Positions 46,746 to 55,205 of a stretch of 64,000 nt of DNA are shown in pieces. Numbering within the stretch: the stretch's first letter is position 1; each line of letters opens with the position of its first letter. The stretch covers positions 744,001 to 808,000 of the forward strand of contig NZ_SLYA01000002.1 in assembly GCF_004340965.1 (NCBI RefSeq). Direction: 5' to 3'. The notes beneath the pieces are model-generated. The model did no database searches. It was not told the origin of the DNA and was given only the letters and a program-made list of their open reading frames with translations. Source of the DNA: Sphingomonas sp. PP-CE-1A-559 (GTDB lineage Bacteria > Pseudomonadota > Alphaproteobacteria > Sphingomonadales > Sphingomonadaceae). The position numbers were made by a program, and so were the translations under genes.

Positions 46746-48062
46746 ATGGCGACCTTAAACATGCCGGAGGTAGGCTCAGCAGGTACTGCCGGGAGCGGCG
46801 ACGCGGGCATAGGAGGCAAGATCGGGCGGTATCGCTGGCTGATCTGCAGCCTGTTGTTCGCCGCGACTGCGATAAACTATGTCGATCGCCAGATGATCGG
46901 CGTGTTGAAGCCAACGATTTCCGCCGAACTCGGCTGGAACGAGACGACCTATGCCGACGTGATCTTCTGGTTTCAGGCGGCCTATGCGATCGGCTATCTT
47001 AGCTTTGGCCGGATCGTCGACGTACTCGGCGCGCGGATCGGCTATTCGGTGGCGTTCGTTATCTGGACGCTCGGCCATACGCTGTGCGGGTTTGCGGGCA
47101 ACGCGTTCCAGTTTTCCGCTGCACGCGTCGTGCTCGGCCTTGGCGAGGCGGGCAACTTTCCCGCGGGAATCAAGGCTGTCTCGGAGTGGTTCCCCGCCAA
47201 GGAGCGCGCGTTTGCGACCGGAGTGTTCAACGCGGGCGCCAATATCGGCGCGGTGATCACGCCGCTAATCGTGCCGATCATCACGATCGCGTTCGGCTGG
47301 CGGATGGCGTTCATCATCACCGGCGCAATCAGCCTGATCTGGCTGGTGGCGTGGATCACGATCTATCGTCGTCCGCGCGAAGTGGCGAAGCTGTCGCCCG
47401 CCGAACTCGCGCATATCGAGAGCGATCCAGCCGATCCGGCGAAGAAGATCGGCTGGCTAAAGCTGCTCGGTTACCGCGAGACCTGGGCGTATGCGCTGGG
47501 CAAGTTCCTGATCGATCCGATCTGGTGGCTCTTCCTGTTCTGGACGCCCGATTTCCTCGCCAAGACCTATCATCTCGATCTCAAAAGCTTCGGCCCGCCG
47601 CTAGTCGCGATCTACCTGCTGTCCGACGTCGGCAGCGTAGCCGGCGGCTGGTCGTCGTCGAAGCTGATGAAACGCGGCCATTCCGCCAATTTTGCGCGGA
47701 AGATCACGATGCTGGCCTGCGCATTCCTGGTTATGCCGATCTTCTTCGCGCAATATGTCGACAATCTCTGGCTCGCGGTCGGGATCGTCGGGTTGGCGAC
47801 GGCGGCGCATCAGGCGTTTTCGGCGAACCTCTACACGATCCCGTCGGACATGTTCCCGCGCGGCGCGGTCGGTTCGGTGGTCGGGATCGGCGGCACGGTC
47901 GGTGCGATCGGCGGCATGATGATGGCCAAGTTCACCGGCTATGTCCTGCAGACGACGGGCAGCTACACGCTGATCTTCGCGGTCGCCGGCAGCACGTACC
48001 TGATTGCGATCGCCGTCGTGCATCTGCTCTCGCCGAGGCTGGCGCGAGTGGACGCAGGCTGA
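46746..48062 (+). CDS. exuT: MFS hexuronate transporter (ExuT-like)
   Basis: Major facilitator protein of 438 residues with twelve predicted helices in the anion:cation symporter family. The signature YVDRQMIGVLKPTIS in helix 1-2 and GLGEAGNFPAGIKAVSEWFPAKERAFATG (core GEAGNFPAGIKAVSEWFP) between helices 4 and 5 are those of hexuronate and related acid transporters such as ExuT and GudP. Expected to import galacturonate, glucuronate or short unsaturated uronides across the inner membrane with protons. Twenty-four bases after the hydratase gene and preceded by GGAGAG, so the two form an operon under the 45862 operator. Confidence 0.9.
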   Translation: MATLNMPEVGSAGTAGSGDAGIGGKIGRYRWLICSLLFAATAINYVDRQMIGVLKPTISAELGWNETTYADVIFWFQAAYAIGYLSFGRIVDVLGARIGYSVAFVIWTLGHTLCGFAGNAFQFSAARVVLGLGEAGNFPAGIKAVSEWFPAKERAFATGVFNAGANIGAVITPLIVPIITIAFGWRMAFIITGAISLIWLVAWITIYRRPREVAKLSPAELAHIESDPADPAKKIGWLKLLGYRETWAYALGKFLIDPIWWLFLFWTPDFLAKTYHLDLKSFGPPLVAIYLLSDVGSVAGGWSSSKLMKRGHSANFARKITMLACAFLVMPIFFAQYVDNLWLAVGIVGLATAAHQAFSANLYTIPSDMFPRGAVGSVVGIGGTVGAIGGMMMAKFTGYVLQTTGSYTLIFAVAGSTYLIAIAVVHLLSPRLARVDAG

Positions 48063-48077
48063 GGCTTGCCCCGGCCG

Positions 48078-48107
48078 CTGGTTCTCCCGCCTTCGCGGGA
48101 GAACCAG
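48078..48107. repeat. Perfect 13-base hairpin after the transporter gene
   Basis: CTGGTTCTCCCGC (48078-48090) and GCGGGAGAACCAG (48095-48107) pair exactly across a CTTC loop. No T-run follows. Either a terminator for the hydratase-transporter operon or a member of the TCCCGC-GCGGGA type of dispersed hairpins known from GC-rich genomes. Confidence 0.7.
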
Positions 48108-48167
48108 TTCTGGACGACGAACACCTAGCCAAATCGCTCAATGTCGATTGGCCCCAAGGAGAGAACA

Positions 48168-51100
48168 GTGAAGCGTTTCACCACAGCGTCCGTCCTCGCA
48201 TTGGCAGTCGCCAGCATCACGCCCGCGGTCGCGCAGGACGCGACCGGGTTGCTGTTCCGCGCCTCGGCGGACAAATCCCTAACCGCAGACTACGCCACCG
48301 GCGACCCCGTCCCCAATTTCCGCAGCGGCGTCGACGTCACTCCGGATGGTGCGATCGGCGGCGCCGCGCACTGGGCGGATGACGGCTATGTGACGTGGAA
48401 AGCCCCCGGCAATATCCGCGCGGACCGCAGCACGCTCGCCTTCTTCTGGCGCGCCCGCACACCCGTCGGCGAAGCACCGTTCGTTATCTTCCGCACGGGG
48501 TTTGCCGACCATTCGAGCTGGGACATGGCGTTCCTGCGGATCGACTGGAACGGCCACGGCTTCGACGCCTTCGTCACCGACGCGAACCTCTCGCGCATCC
48601 GCGTCTCTTGGGCGATCCCCCAAGCCCCTGCCGCCGACGCCTGGTCGCACATCGCGTTCGCCTGGGACGAGACGGTCGGCGTGCAACTCTACTTGAACGG
48701 CAAGCTGGTCGCGCGGAAGGACCAGAAGGCGGACCTCGACAGCGGCCTCGACCAGTTCGGCCTCGCCGGGCGCGTCATGTCGCCGCACCAGGTCCAGAGC
48801 CGCTACAATTTCATGCGCGGATCCGATCTTGACGAAATCCGCGTCTACGACCGCATCCTCCCCGCCACTGACGTCGCAGCACTCGCTAACAAGCGCGAAC
48901 CATCCCCCGCCCCCACACCCGACCCCACAGCAAAGCGCACCGCCTGGCTCCACCGCTACGGCTGGGACAAGACCGCGCCACCGGTGCTCGACGCCCCCGT
49001 CACCCGAGTCCGGAAAGTCGAGTTCGCCGACGCGAAAGACCTGAAGGAATGGATGTGGAAAGGCGTCGACGGGATCGCCGAGACGACATGGCCCGGTGTC
49101 TACAACCGCTCCCGCCTGCCCGGCCGCGACGATTATTTCGAGCTGCCCGACTGGAACACCTATGTCGAAGGCGGCAAGCGCTACGACCTGACGATCCCGC
49201 CGAACGAACGCGTCAACCGCGTCGAGATCCGCGGCGCCGCATACGGTCAGCTCGACTGGGGCGATGGAACCAAGACCACCCCGATCGCCACCCGCGCCCA
49301 AGGCATAGTCCGCAGCGTAAACCAGTTCGCCCCCCGCACCGGCGGCACGCTCAGCTTCACGAACACGATGCAGGAGCAGCCGATCCAGGAACTCTGGGCC
49401 TATGACGTCGGCGCAGGAGCAGTACCCGCCGGCAGCTTCAAGCTCTCCTACACCGTCGACGCCGCAGCCTCGCCCAACCTCGCCGCCCTCGCCCCCCTCA
49501 ACGCCTATATCGCCGGCCGGTTCGCCCCGGACGAGCGCAGCACCGTCGTCGCCATGCCGTCCGCCGGCCTTAAAGCGGCCGTCGGCGCAGGCACCGGCGG
49601 CGCATCCGGCGCGCCCGTCCGCCGCGAGAATGCCGCCCCGATCGTCCACATCCTGATCCCGGCAAGCTTCGGCGACGCGCTTCCCGACCGCCCGCTCGCC
49701 CGAGCCTTCGATTACGGCTGGCAAAACCTCAACGACGGCCTCGACGGCATCGCCCTCGACATACCCGCGCTGAACGCCAAGCCCGACGCCGCCGGCCTGA
49801 TCCCCCTGAACATCCGCGTTAAGGACCCGATCTGGCCGGGCCGCGACATGATCGACCTCTCCGTCTCGGTCCGCCCGAACGAAGCGCGCACGCTGTGGCT
49901 CGACCTGCGCGACCGCATCCTCCCCAACGACAGCCTCTATCTGACGATCGCCAGCGCTGCTCCCGACTTCGACGCCACCGCACTGAACGGCGCCAAGATC
50001 CGCCTTGTCTTCAAGCCCCGCGCCGCCGCCCTCACTGAACACATCCCCGACCGCCTTGCGCAGGTAAGAGACAATTGGGGCTTCCTCGTCGAGGAGCACA
50101 CCGCGTCGAAGCGCGCCGGCCTCTACCAGCGCCTGTTCGCCGACATCTCCGACCTGCTACGCGTCGACCCCGACAATGCGCGCGCCCGCGCCTATTGGGC
50201 CGACATCAACTACCGCCCCGAAAACCTGCCCGCCTTCGTCCAGCCGATCGCGCCCGCCGGCGTCCCCCTATGGGCCTTCCGCCAGCTCGAAGACCTCAAG
50301 CGCGTCCGCCAGTTCGTCACTTGGTGGATCGACGAGCGCCAAGTCCCCTACGGCGATTTCGGCGGCGGTATTTCCGACGACACCGACCTGACGCAGCAAT
50401 GGCCCGGCCTCGCGCTGATGGGTGTCGAGCCCGACAAGATCAACGCCTCGCTCCGCGCGCTTTCCGACGCGGTCTACAAGAACGGCATGATCGTGAACGG
50501 CCTCGGCTATATCACCGCCGACGAACTCCACGCGTATGAGGAGGGCCTCAACAGCAACGCCGAACGCCTGTACCTGAACTGGGGCGAACCCAAGGCGGTC
50601 GAGCGCCTGATGGACAACACGCGCGCCCTTCAGACCGTGATCCTCAAGAATCCAGCCGGCCACATGCACTTCGCCAGCAACTGGTATGGCGGGCGGAAAA
50701 TGTACCGCGAGGGCGCGTGGGAATGGCAGAAGCCGTATGCCTTCACCGTCATGCACGGCCCGATGCTGGTCGGCCTTTACAATGCCAACCCGCTCGCGCG
50801 CGGTCTCGTCACCGGCGTGATCGACGGCTGGATGGCGCACGGCAAGCAATCGCCAGATGGCAGCTGGACCTATCCCAACGAGATCAACTGGCGCACCGAT
50901 GCCGAGCGCGTCGGCGACGGCGGCGGCATCACCACGTCGTTGCAGGCAACCTGGGCCGCATGGCGCTACACCGGCGATGCGAAATACCTCCGCCCGATCG
51001 AGGCGCGCCTCGCCAAGGCCGGCCCCGGCGCGCTGGCCGAGTTCAACGAGAACGCCTTCGACGCGCTCCCCGGCGGTGCCGCAGCGCGCACCAAGCTGGC

Positions 51101-51965
51101 AGAGACCAAGTCTAACGACCCGTTCGCCCGCTACACCGCCTGGACCGCGACCGGCGATACCGCGCCGTTGGAAGCGCTTCACGCCGACGCGATCGCCGAC
51201 AAGTCGCAGCACATGGACATGTACACCGAGGGCCATTGGTGGAGCGACCGCGTCGACCAGCCGAGCGACATCCTGCAACGCGAACGCCTCGGTGGCGTCG
51301 CGCTCCGCCGCAACCAGAGCTGGCCCGGCAACATGGTAAGCTGGCGCTTCGCCGAGCCGGGTGCGGCCGAGCGTGTCGCGATCCTGTTGCCGGGCGCGAC
51401 GCCGACCAAGTTCCGCGTGATAGCCTACAACACCGCCGACCACCCCCAGCGTGCGACGATGTCGACCTGGACCGTCACCGCAGGCCGCTGGTCGATGCAG
51501 GCGTCGAGCAGCACCGACGGCGGCAAGACGCTCGCGCCGATCGGGGCTGCGCAGACCATGACACTCGAACGCAGCGCTAGCACCGAAGTCACGTTCGCAC
51601 CCGGCACGACAGTGTTCGACTTCGCGTTGATCGAAGCCGGCGCACCGGTCGACGAGCGCGCCGATCTCGGCATCGGCACGGACGACGTGGCCGTGAAGGG
51701 TTGGAGCGTAACGGTCACCGTCCACAGCCTCGGCGCGAAGGACGCGAAAGGCGGCCGTGCGGAACTGGTCGACGCGACGGGGAAGATCGTCGCCACTGCG
51801 AGCATCCCCCCGCTACCCGCCCCGCTCGATCTGCAACCCAAAACCGTAACCGTGAAGCTGGCCATCCCCGCTCGCATCGACCCGGCAACGCTGACCGTCC
51901 ACGTCGCGCTCACCGGAGACGAGCCCGAGATCACTCAAGGCAACAACCGCGTCCCGCTCCGATGA
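48168..51965 (+). CDS. Large secreted LamG-domain protein of unknown catalytic type
   Basis: Protein of 1265 residues with a signal peptide (MKRFTTASVLALAVASITP...). The GTG at 48168 is preferred over ATG 48141 because AAGGAGAG lies just upstream and the signal starts there. A LamG/concanavalin-like domain (about 25-245, ending in SDLDEIRVYDRILPA) is followed by a proline-rich linker, beta-rich domains to about 640, and a long helical region (about 650-1060) with striking blocks: DFGGGISDDTDLTQQWP near 730-745, HFASNWYGGRKMYREGAWEW near 833-852, and DMYTEGHWWSDR near 1013-1024. This helical part looks like an (alpha/alpha)-barrel hydrolase or lyase. A beta-sandwich closes the protein. I do not recognise a CAZy family; a role in uronic-acid polymer breakdown is inferred from location. 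Confidence 0.82.
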   Translation: MKRFTTASVLALAVASITPAVAQDATGLLFRASADKSLTADYATGDPVPNFRSGVDVTPDGAIGGAAHWADDGYVTWKAPGNIRADRSTLAFFWRARTPVGEAPFVIFRTGFADHSSWDMAFLRIDWNGHGFDAFVTDANLSRIRVSWAIPQAPAADAWSHIAFAWDETVGVQLYLNGKLVARKDQKADLDSGLDQFGLAGRVMSPHQVQSRYNFMRGSDLDEIRVYDRILPATDVAALANKREPSPAPTPDPTAKRTAWLHRYGWDKTAPPVLDAPVTRVRKVEFADAKDLKEWMWKGVDGIAETTWPGVYNRSRLPGRDDYFELPDWNTYVEGGKRYDLTIPPNERVNRVEIRGAAYGQLDWGDGTKTTPIATRAQGIVRSVNQFAPRTGGTLSFTNTMQEQPIQELWAYDVGAGAVPAGSFKLSYTVDAAASPNLAALAPLNAYIAGRFAPDERSTVVAMPSAGLKAAVGAGTGGASGAPVRRENAAPIVHILIPASFGDALPDRPLARAFDYGWQNLNDGLDGIALDIPALNAKPDAAGLIPLNIRVKDPIWPGRDMIDLSVSVRPNEARTLWLDLRDRILPNDSLYLTIASAAPDFDATALNGAKIRLVFKPRAAALTEHIPDRLAQVRDNWGFLVEEHTASKRAGLYQRLFADISDLLRVDPDNARARAYWADINYRPENLPAFVQPIAPAGVPLWAFRQLEDLKRVRQFVTWWIDERQVPYGDFGGGISDDTDLTQQWPGLALMGVEPDKINASLRALSDAVYKNGMIVNGLGYITADELHAYEEGLNSNAERLYLNWGEPKAVERLMDNTRALQTVILKNPAGHMHFASNWYGGRKMYREGAWEWQKPYAFTVMHGPMLVGLYNANPLARGLVTGVIDGWMAHGKQSPDGSWTYPNEINWRTDAERVGDGGGITTSLQATWAAWRYTGDAKYLRPIEARLAKAGPGALAEFNENAFDALPGGAAARTKLAETKSNDPFARYTAWTATGDTAPLEALHADAIADKSQHMDMYTEGHWWSDRVDQPSDILQRERLGGVALRRNQSWPGNMVSWRFAEPGAAERVAILLPGATPTKFRVIAYNTADHPQRATMSTWTVTAGRWSMQASSSTDGGKTLAPIGAAQTMTLERSASTEVTFAPGTTVFDFALIEAGAPVDERADLGIGTDDVAVKGWSVTVTVHSLGAKDAKGGRAELVDATGKIVATASIPPLPAPLDLQPKTVTVKLAIPARIDPATLTVHVALTGDEPEITQGNNRVPLR

Positions 51966-52007
51966 TGAACCCGCGCACTCCAGTAATTCTTACACCCCCT
52001 CCCCAGT

Positions 52008-52078
52008 CCGTTCGTGCTGAGCGAAGTCGAAGCACCTTTTCTTCGGGCACACCCTTCGACTTCGCTCAGGGCGAACGG
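52008..52078. repeat. Dispersed inverted repeat upstream of the DUF885 gene
   Basis: Arms 52008-52032 and 52054-52078 match as reverse complements with two mismatches; the core is GCTGAGCGAAGTCGAAG on one side and CTTCGACTTCGCTCAGG on the other. Sequences of this TTCGACTTCGCTCAG type are, as far as I recall, frequent intergenic repeats in sphingomonad genomes. The element ends 11 bases before the DUF885 start and so sits inside the operon gap. Confidence 0.8.
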
Positions 52079-52089
52079 AGGTATGAGGA

Positions 52090-53541
52090 ATGACTCCGGA
52101 CCGCAGAAGCGTACTCGTTGGACTGGGAGCATCAGCCTTCCTTGCTACGAACGTGCGTGCCCAACCCACCCCGTCCCTGCGCCAAGCTCTCGACGCCGCC
52201 GCCGCGACCCACCCAGACGAAGCGCTTCGCGTGCTAGCCTCCTTCGACGCGAGCATCCTACAACCCGGTGACCGCCTCGACCTGACGACCGCCCGAGCGG
52301 GACTTGCGATCGACGCAGCCCTCGCGCGGTCCGCCTTTGGCCGCACCGGACGCAGCCCCTACCGCGTCACATCGACGACCGGCGCCTGGAAGGCGGCACG
52401 TCAGGATGAAGCGAAGATCGACGCGGACACCGCCTCGATCCTCGCCGACGCCGAATCGGGCATCATCCTGCCCCGCCTGTCTCTAGACCGCACGGTCGAT
52501 GCGCTTCGATCCGCCTCCACGAGTTCCGCGATCGACCGACAGATCGCCGCGCTCGAAAGCTTCCGCGATGTCGCCCCCTCCCTCCCCGGCGTCGGCCGGT
52601 TCCGGGACGGCGCGGACTGGTACGCGCTGCAACTCCAACGCTCGCTCGGTACCATGACGCCAGCTTATGCCGAACGCCGACTCTTCGTCGAACTAAACCG
52701 CCTTCACGCCCGCGCTACGCACCTGTTCGACCAGATCGGGGCGCCGAAGGGCACCGTCGCGGCACGCTACGCAGAACTCTGGCGCGACGAACGCTTTCTC
52801 TACCCCGACACCGACGCGGGCCGGATCCAAGCCATCACCGACATGACCCGCGTTCTCGCCACCGCGCGAATCCATATCCCGAAGGCATTCGGCGAGCTCC
52901 CTCCCTGGTGCCTGAACGCCAGTGCCCGCGCGCTTTCCCCACAAGAGATCGCTGCCGGCCGAAATGGCTACCGCGAAGTCCCGACGCCAGCCCACCCCGG
53001 CGCCTATGTCGTCGATCTCAAGGACATCCGCCGTCGCCCCCGCTGGACGCTCCCCAGCGTCGTCGCGCACGAACTTCTCCCCGGCCACATGATCCAGCTC
53101 GGCCTGGAAGGCGCGAACCCGCCTCACCCCCTCCGCATCGGATACGCCTCTGCGTTCGTCGAAGGCTGGGGCATCTACGCCGAGCAGGTTGCCGAGCGGG
53201 CCGGCGCCTACTCCGATCCCCACGACGCACTCGGCCACATCCACTGGCTCCTGTTCCGCGTCGCCCGCGCGCTCGTCGATCTCGGTATCCACCTCCACGG
53301 CTGGTCGATCGAGCAAGCCCGCGAGCGCCTGATCGAATGGCAAGGCGAACCCGCCTACTTCGCGCCGTTCGACGTGGAGCTCGCCCGCATCCCAGTCGAA
53401 CCAGCCACGCGCGTCGCTGAGGCGATGGCGTGGCTCACGATCGCCGATACCGCGCGAGGCAAATCCCCGGCCGCGTATCACACCGCGCTGCTCGCCCACG
53501 GTCGCAAGCGCACCGATGACATCCGAAAGACCCCATCATGA
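52090..53541 (+). CDS. Secreted DUF885 family metallohydrolase
   Basis: Protein of 483 residues of the DUF885 group, distantly related to M32/M3-like metallopeptidases. It has a Tat-like signal (PDRRSVLVGLGASAFLATNVRAQ, core DRRSVLVGLGASAFL). The family's HExxxGH motif is visible at residues 327-333 (HELLPGH) with EGWGIYAEQ about 27 residues later providing further ligands. Most characterised ideas for DUF885 are peptidase-like; here it is wedged between two putative glycan enzymes and overlaps the GH43 start by four bases. Whether it cleaves peptides or something else in this context is open. Confidence 0.88.
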   Translation: MTPDRRSVLVGLGASAFLATNVRAQPTPSLRQALDAAAATHPDEALRVLASFDASILQPGDRLDLTTARAGLAIDAALARSAFGRTGRSPYRVTSTTGAWKAARQDEAKIDADTASILADAESGIILPRLSLDRTVDALRSASTSSAIDRQIAALESFRDVAPSLPGVGRFRDGADWYALQLQRSLGTMTPAYAERRLFVELNRLHARATHLFDQIGAPKGTVAARYAELWRDERFLYPDTDAGRIQAITDMTRVLATARIHIPKAFGELPPWCLNASARALSPQEIAAGRNGYREVPTPAHPGAYVVDLKDIRRRPRWTLPSVVAHELLPGHMIQLGLEGANPPHPLRIGYASAFVEGWGIYAEQVAERAGAYSDPHDALGHIHWLLFRVARALVDLGIHLHGWSIEQARERLIEWQGEPAYFAPFDVELARIPVEPATRVAEAMAWLTIADTARGKSPAAYHTALLAHGRKRTDDIRKTPS

Positions 53542-55130
53542 CCTTGACCCGACGCGACGCCTTCACCACGCTCGGCGCAGCCGGCGCGTTGCTCGTCCCC
53601 GGACAGGCGCCCGCCAGAACTGCAGCCAAGACGCCCGCGCCCGACTGGCGCCGCGGTCTGGATAACCAGCGTATCGCCGATCTGGGCGACGGCCGCTTCC
53701 TGAACCCGGTGATGGCCGGCGACCGACCCGACCCCGCAATCCTGAGGGACGGGTCGGACTATTACATGACCTTCTCCAGTTTCGATTCCTATCCTGGGCT
53801 CGTCATCTGGCACTCGCGCGATCTAGTGAACTGGCAACCGATCGGCCCGGCCCTCACGCGCAACATCGGATCGGTCTGGGCGGTCAGCCTCGAGAAGCAT
53901 GACGGCCGCTACTTCCTCTACATACCCGTGAAAGCCGAGCCGAATTCGATCTGGGTGATCCACGCCGATCGCATAGAAGGCCCGTGGAGCGATCCCGTCG
54001 ATCTCGGCCTGCACAAGCATATCGACCCGTGCCACATCGTCGGCGAGGATGGCAGTCGCTGGCTCTTCCTCTCGGGCGGCGACTGTATCCGCCTCGCCGC
54101 CGACGGCCTGTCGACAGTCGGCGCGGTCGAGCACGTCTATGATCCGTGGCGCTATCCCGACGACTGGATCGTCGAGGGCTTCTCGCCGGAGGGCCCCAAG
54201 ATCGTCCGCCACGGCGGCTGGTTCTACCTCATCACCGCGGTGGGCGGCACCGCCGGACCGCCGACCGGCCATATGGTGATCGCAGCGCGCTCCCGCTCGA
54301 TCCATGGGCCGTGGCAGGATTGCCCAGCCAACCCGATCGTCCGCACCACCGACACCGCCGAACGCTGGTGGTCGCGGGGCCACGCCTCGCTCGTCGAAGG
54401 CCCGGCAGGCGACTGGTGGGCACTCTATCACGGGTTCGAGAACGGCTATTGGACGCTCGGTCGCCAGACGCTGCTTGATCCCGTGGAGTGGACCGCCGAC
54501 GGCTGGTTCCGGATGACGGGTGGCGACCTGTCGAAGCCGCTTGCGAAACCGAAAGGTGGAACCGCGGTCCCGCACGGGCAAATGCTCTCGGACAATTTCG
54601 AAACACTCGCGCTCGGGACGAAATGGAGCTTCTTCCGCCCTGGCCCCGACGAGGCGAAACGCACGTCTGTCTCCGGCAAAACCCTGACGCTGACTGCGAG
54701 CGGTACTGCGCCGGTAGATTCCTCTCCGCTCCTGCTGATCGCAGGCGACACGCGCTACAAATTCGAATGCGACGTAGAGATCGATCCCGGCACCACCGCC
54801 GGATTGATCCTGTTCTACGACGACAAGCTCTATTGCGGGCTCGGCTTCGACGACGACCGGTTCGTCACTCACCAATACGGCGCCGAACGTGGCCGTCCCA
54901 CGAACCCGCATGGCCGTTCGATGCGGATCCGCGTGACCAATGATCGGCATATCGTCACGTACGACACCAGCGGCGACGGCGGCCGGACCTGGCACCGGTT
55001 CGATCGCGGGATGGAGGTGTCGGGCTACCACCACAATGTTCGCGGCGGTTTCCTGATGCTGCGACCGGGACTGTACGCAGCGGGAAAAGGTGTAGCGCGC
55101 TTCCGAAATTTCCGGTTCTCTGCTATCTGA
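53538..55130 (+). CDS. Secreted GH43-like glycoside hydrolase with C-terminal beta-sandwich
   Basis: Five-bladed beta-propeller glycosidase of 530 residues. A Tat signal (LTRRDAFTTLGAAGALLV) precedes the catalytic domain; the general base is Asp65 in AGDRPDPAILRDG, the pKa-modulating residue is probably Asp163 in HIDPCHIV, and the acid is Glu218 in FSPEGPKI (Glu213 nearby is the alternative). A concanavalin-like module, the GH43 C2/DUF1349-type domain, covers about 350-530. Family members act on arabinan, xylan or galactan side chains, consistent with side-chain trimming of pectin. Coupled to the DUF885 gene by a 4-base overlap. Confidence 0.92.
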   Translation: MTLTRRDAFTTLGAAGALLVPGQAPARTAAKTPAPDWRRGLDNQRIADLGDGRFLNPVMAGDRPDPAILRDGSDYYMTFSSFDSYPGLVIWHSRDLVNWQPIGPALTRNIGSVWAVSLEKHDGRYFLYIPVKAEPNSIWVIHADRIEGPWSDPVDLGLHKHIDPCHIVGEDGSRWLFLSGGDCIRLAADGLSTVGAVEHVYDPWRYPDDWIVEGFSPEGPKIVRHGGWFYLITAVGGTAGPPTGHMVIAARSRSIHGPWQDCPANPIVRTTDTAERWWSRGHASLVEGPAGDWWALYHGFENGYWTLGRQTLLDPVEWTADGWFRMTGGDLSKPLAKPKGGTAVPHGQMLSDNFETLALGTKWSFFRPGPDEAKRTSVSGKTLTLTASGTAPVDSSPLLLIAGDTRYKFECDVEIDPGTTAGLILFYDDKLYCGLGFDDDRFVTHQYGAERGRPTNPHGRSMRIRVTNDRHIVTYDTSGDGGRTWHRFDRGMEVSGYHHNVRGGFLMLRPGLYAAGKGVARFRNFRFSAI

Positions 55131-55205
55131 TACTGGATACTCGGCGATCCTCTCGATCGCGCGCCTGCGTGCCTGCCGCGCATCCAAAACCTTGGGGAGT
55201 CCGGT

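Noticed and set aside
48279..50099. A 606-codon minus-strand frame inside the LamG protein gene
   Set aside because: Antisense to the LamG gene, with a Val/Gly/Asp-biased composition and no ribosome site; the sense frame carries a signal peptide and recognisable domain.
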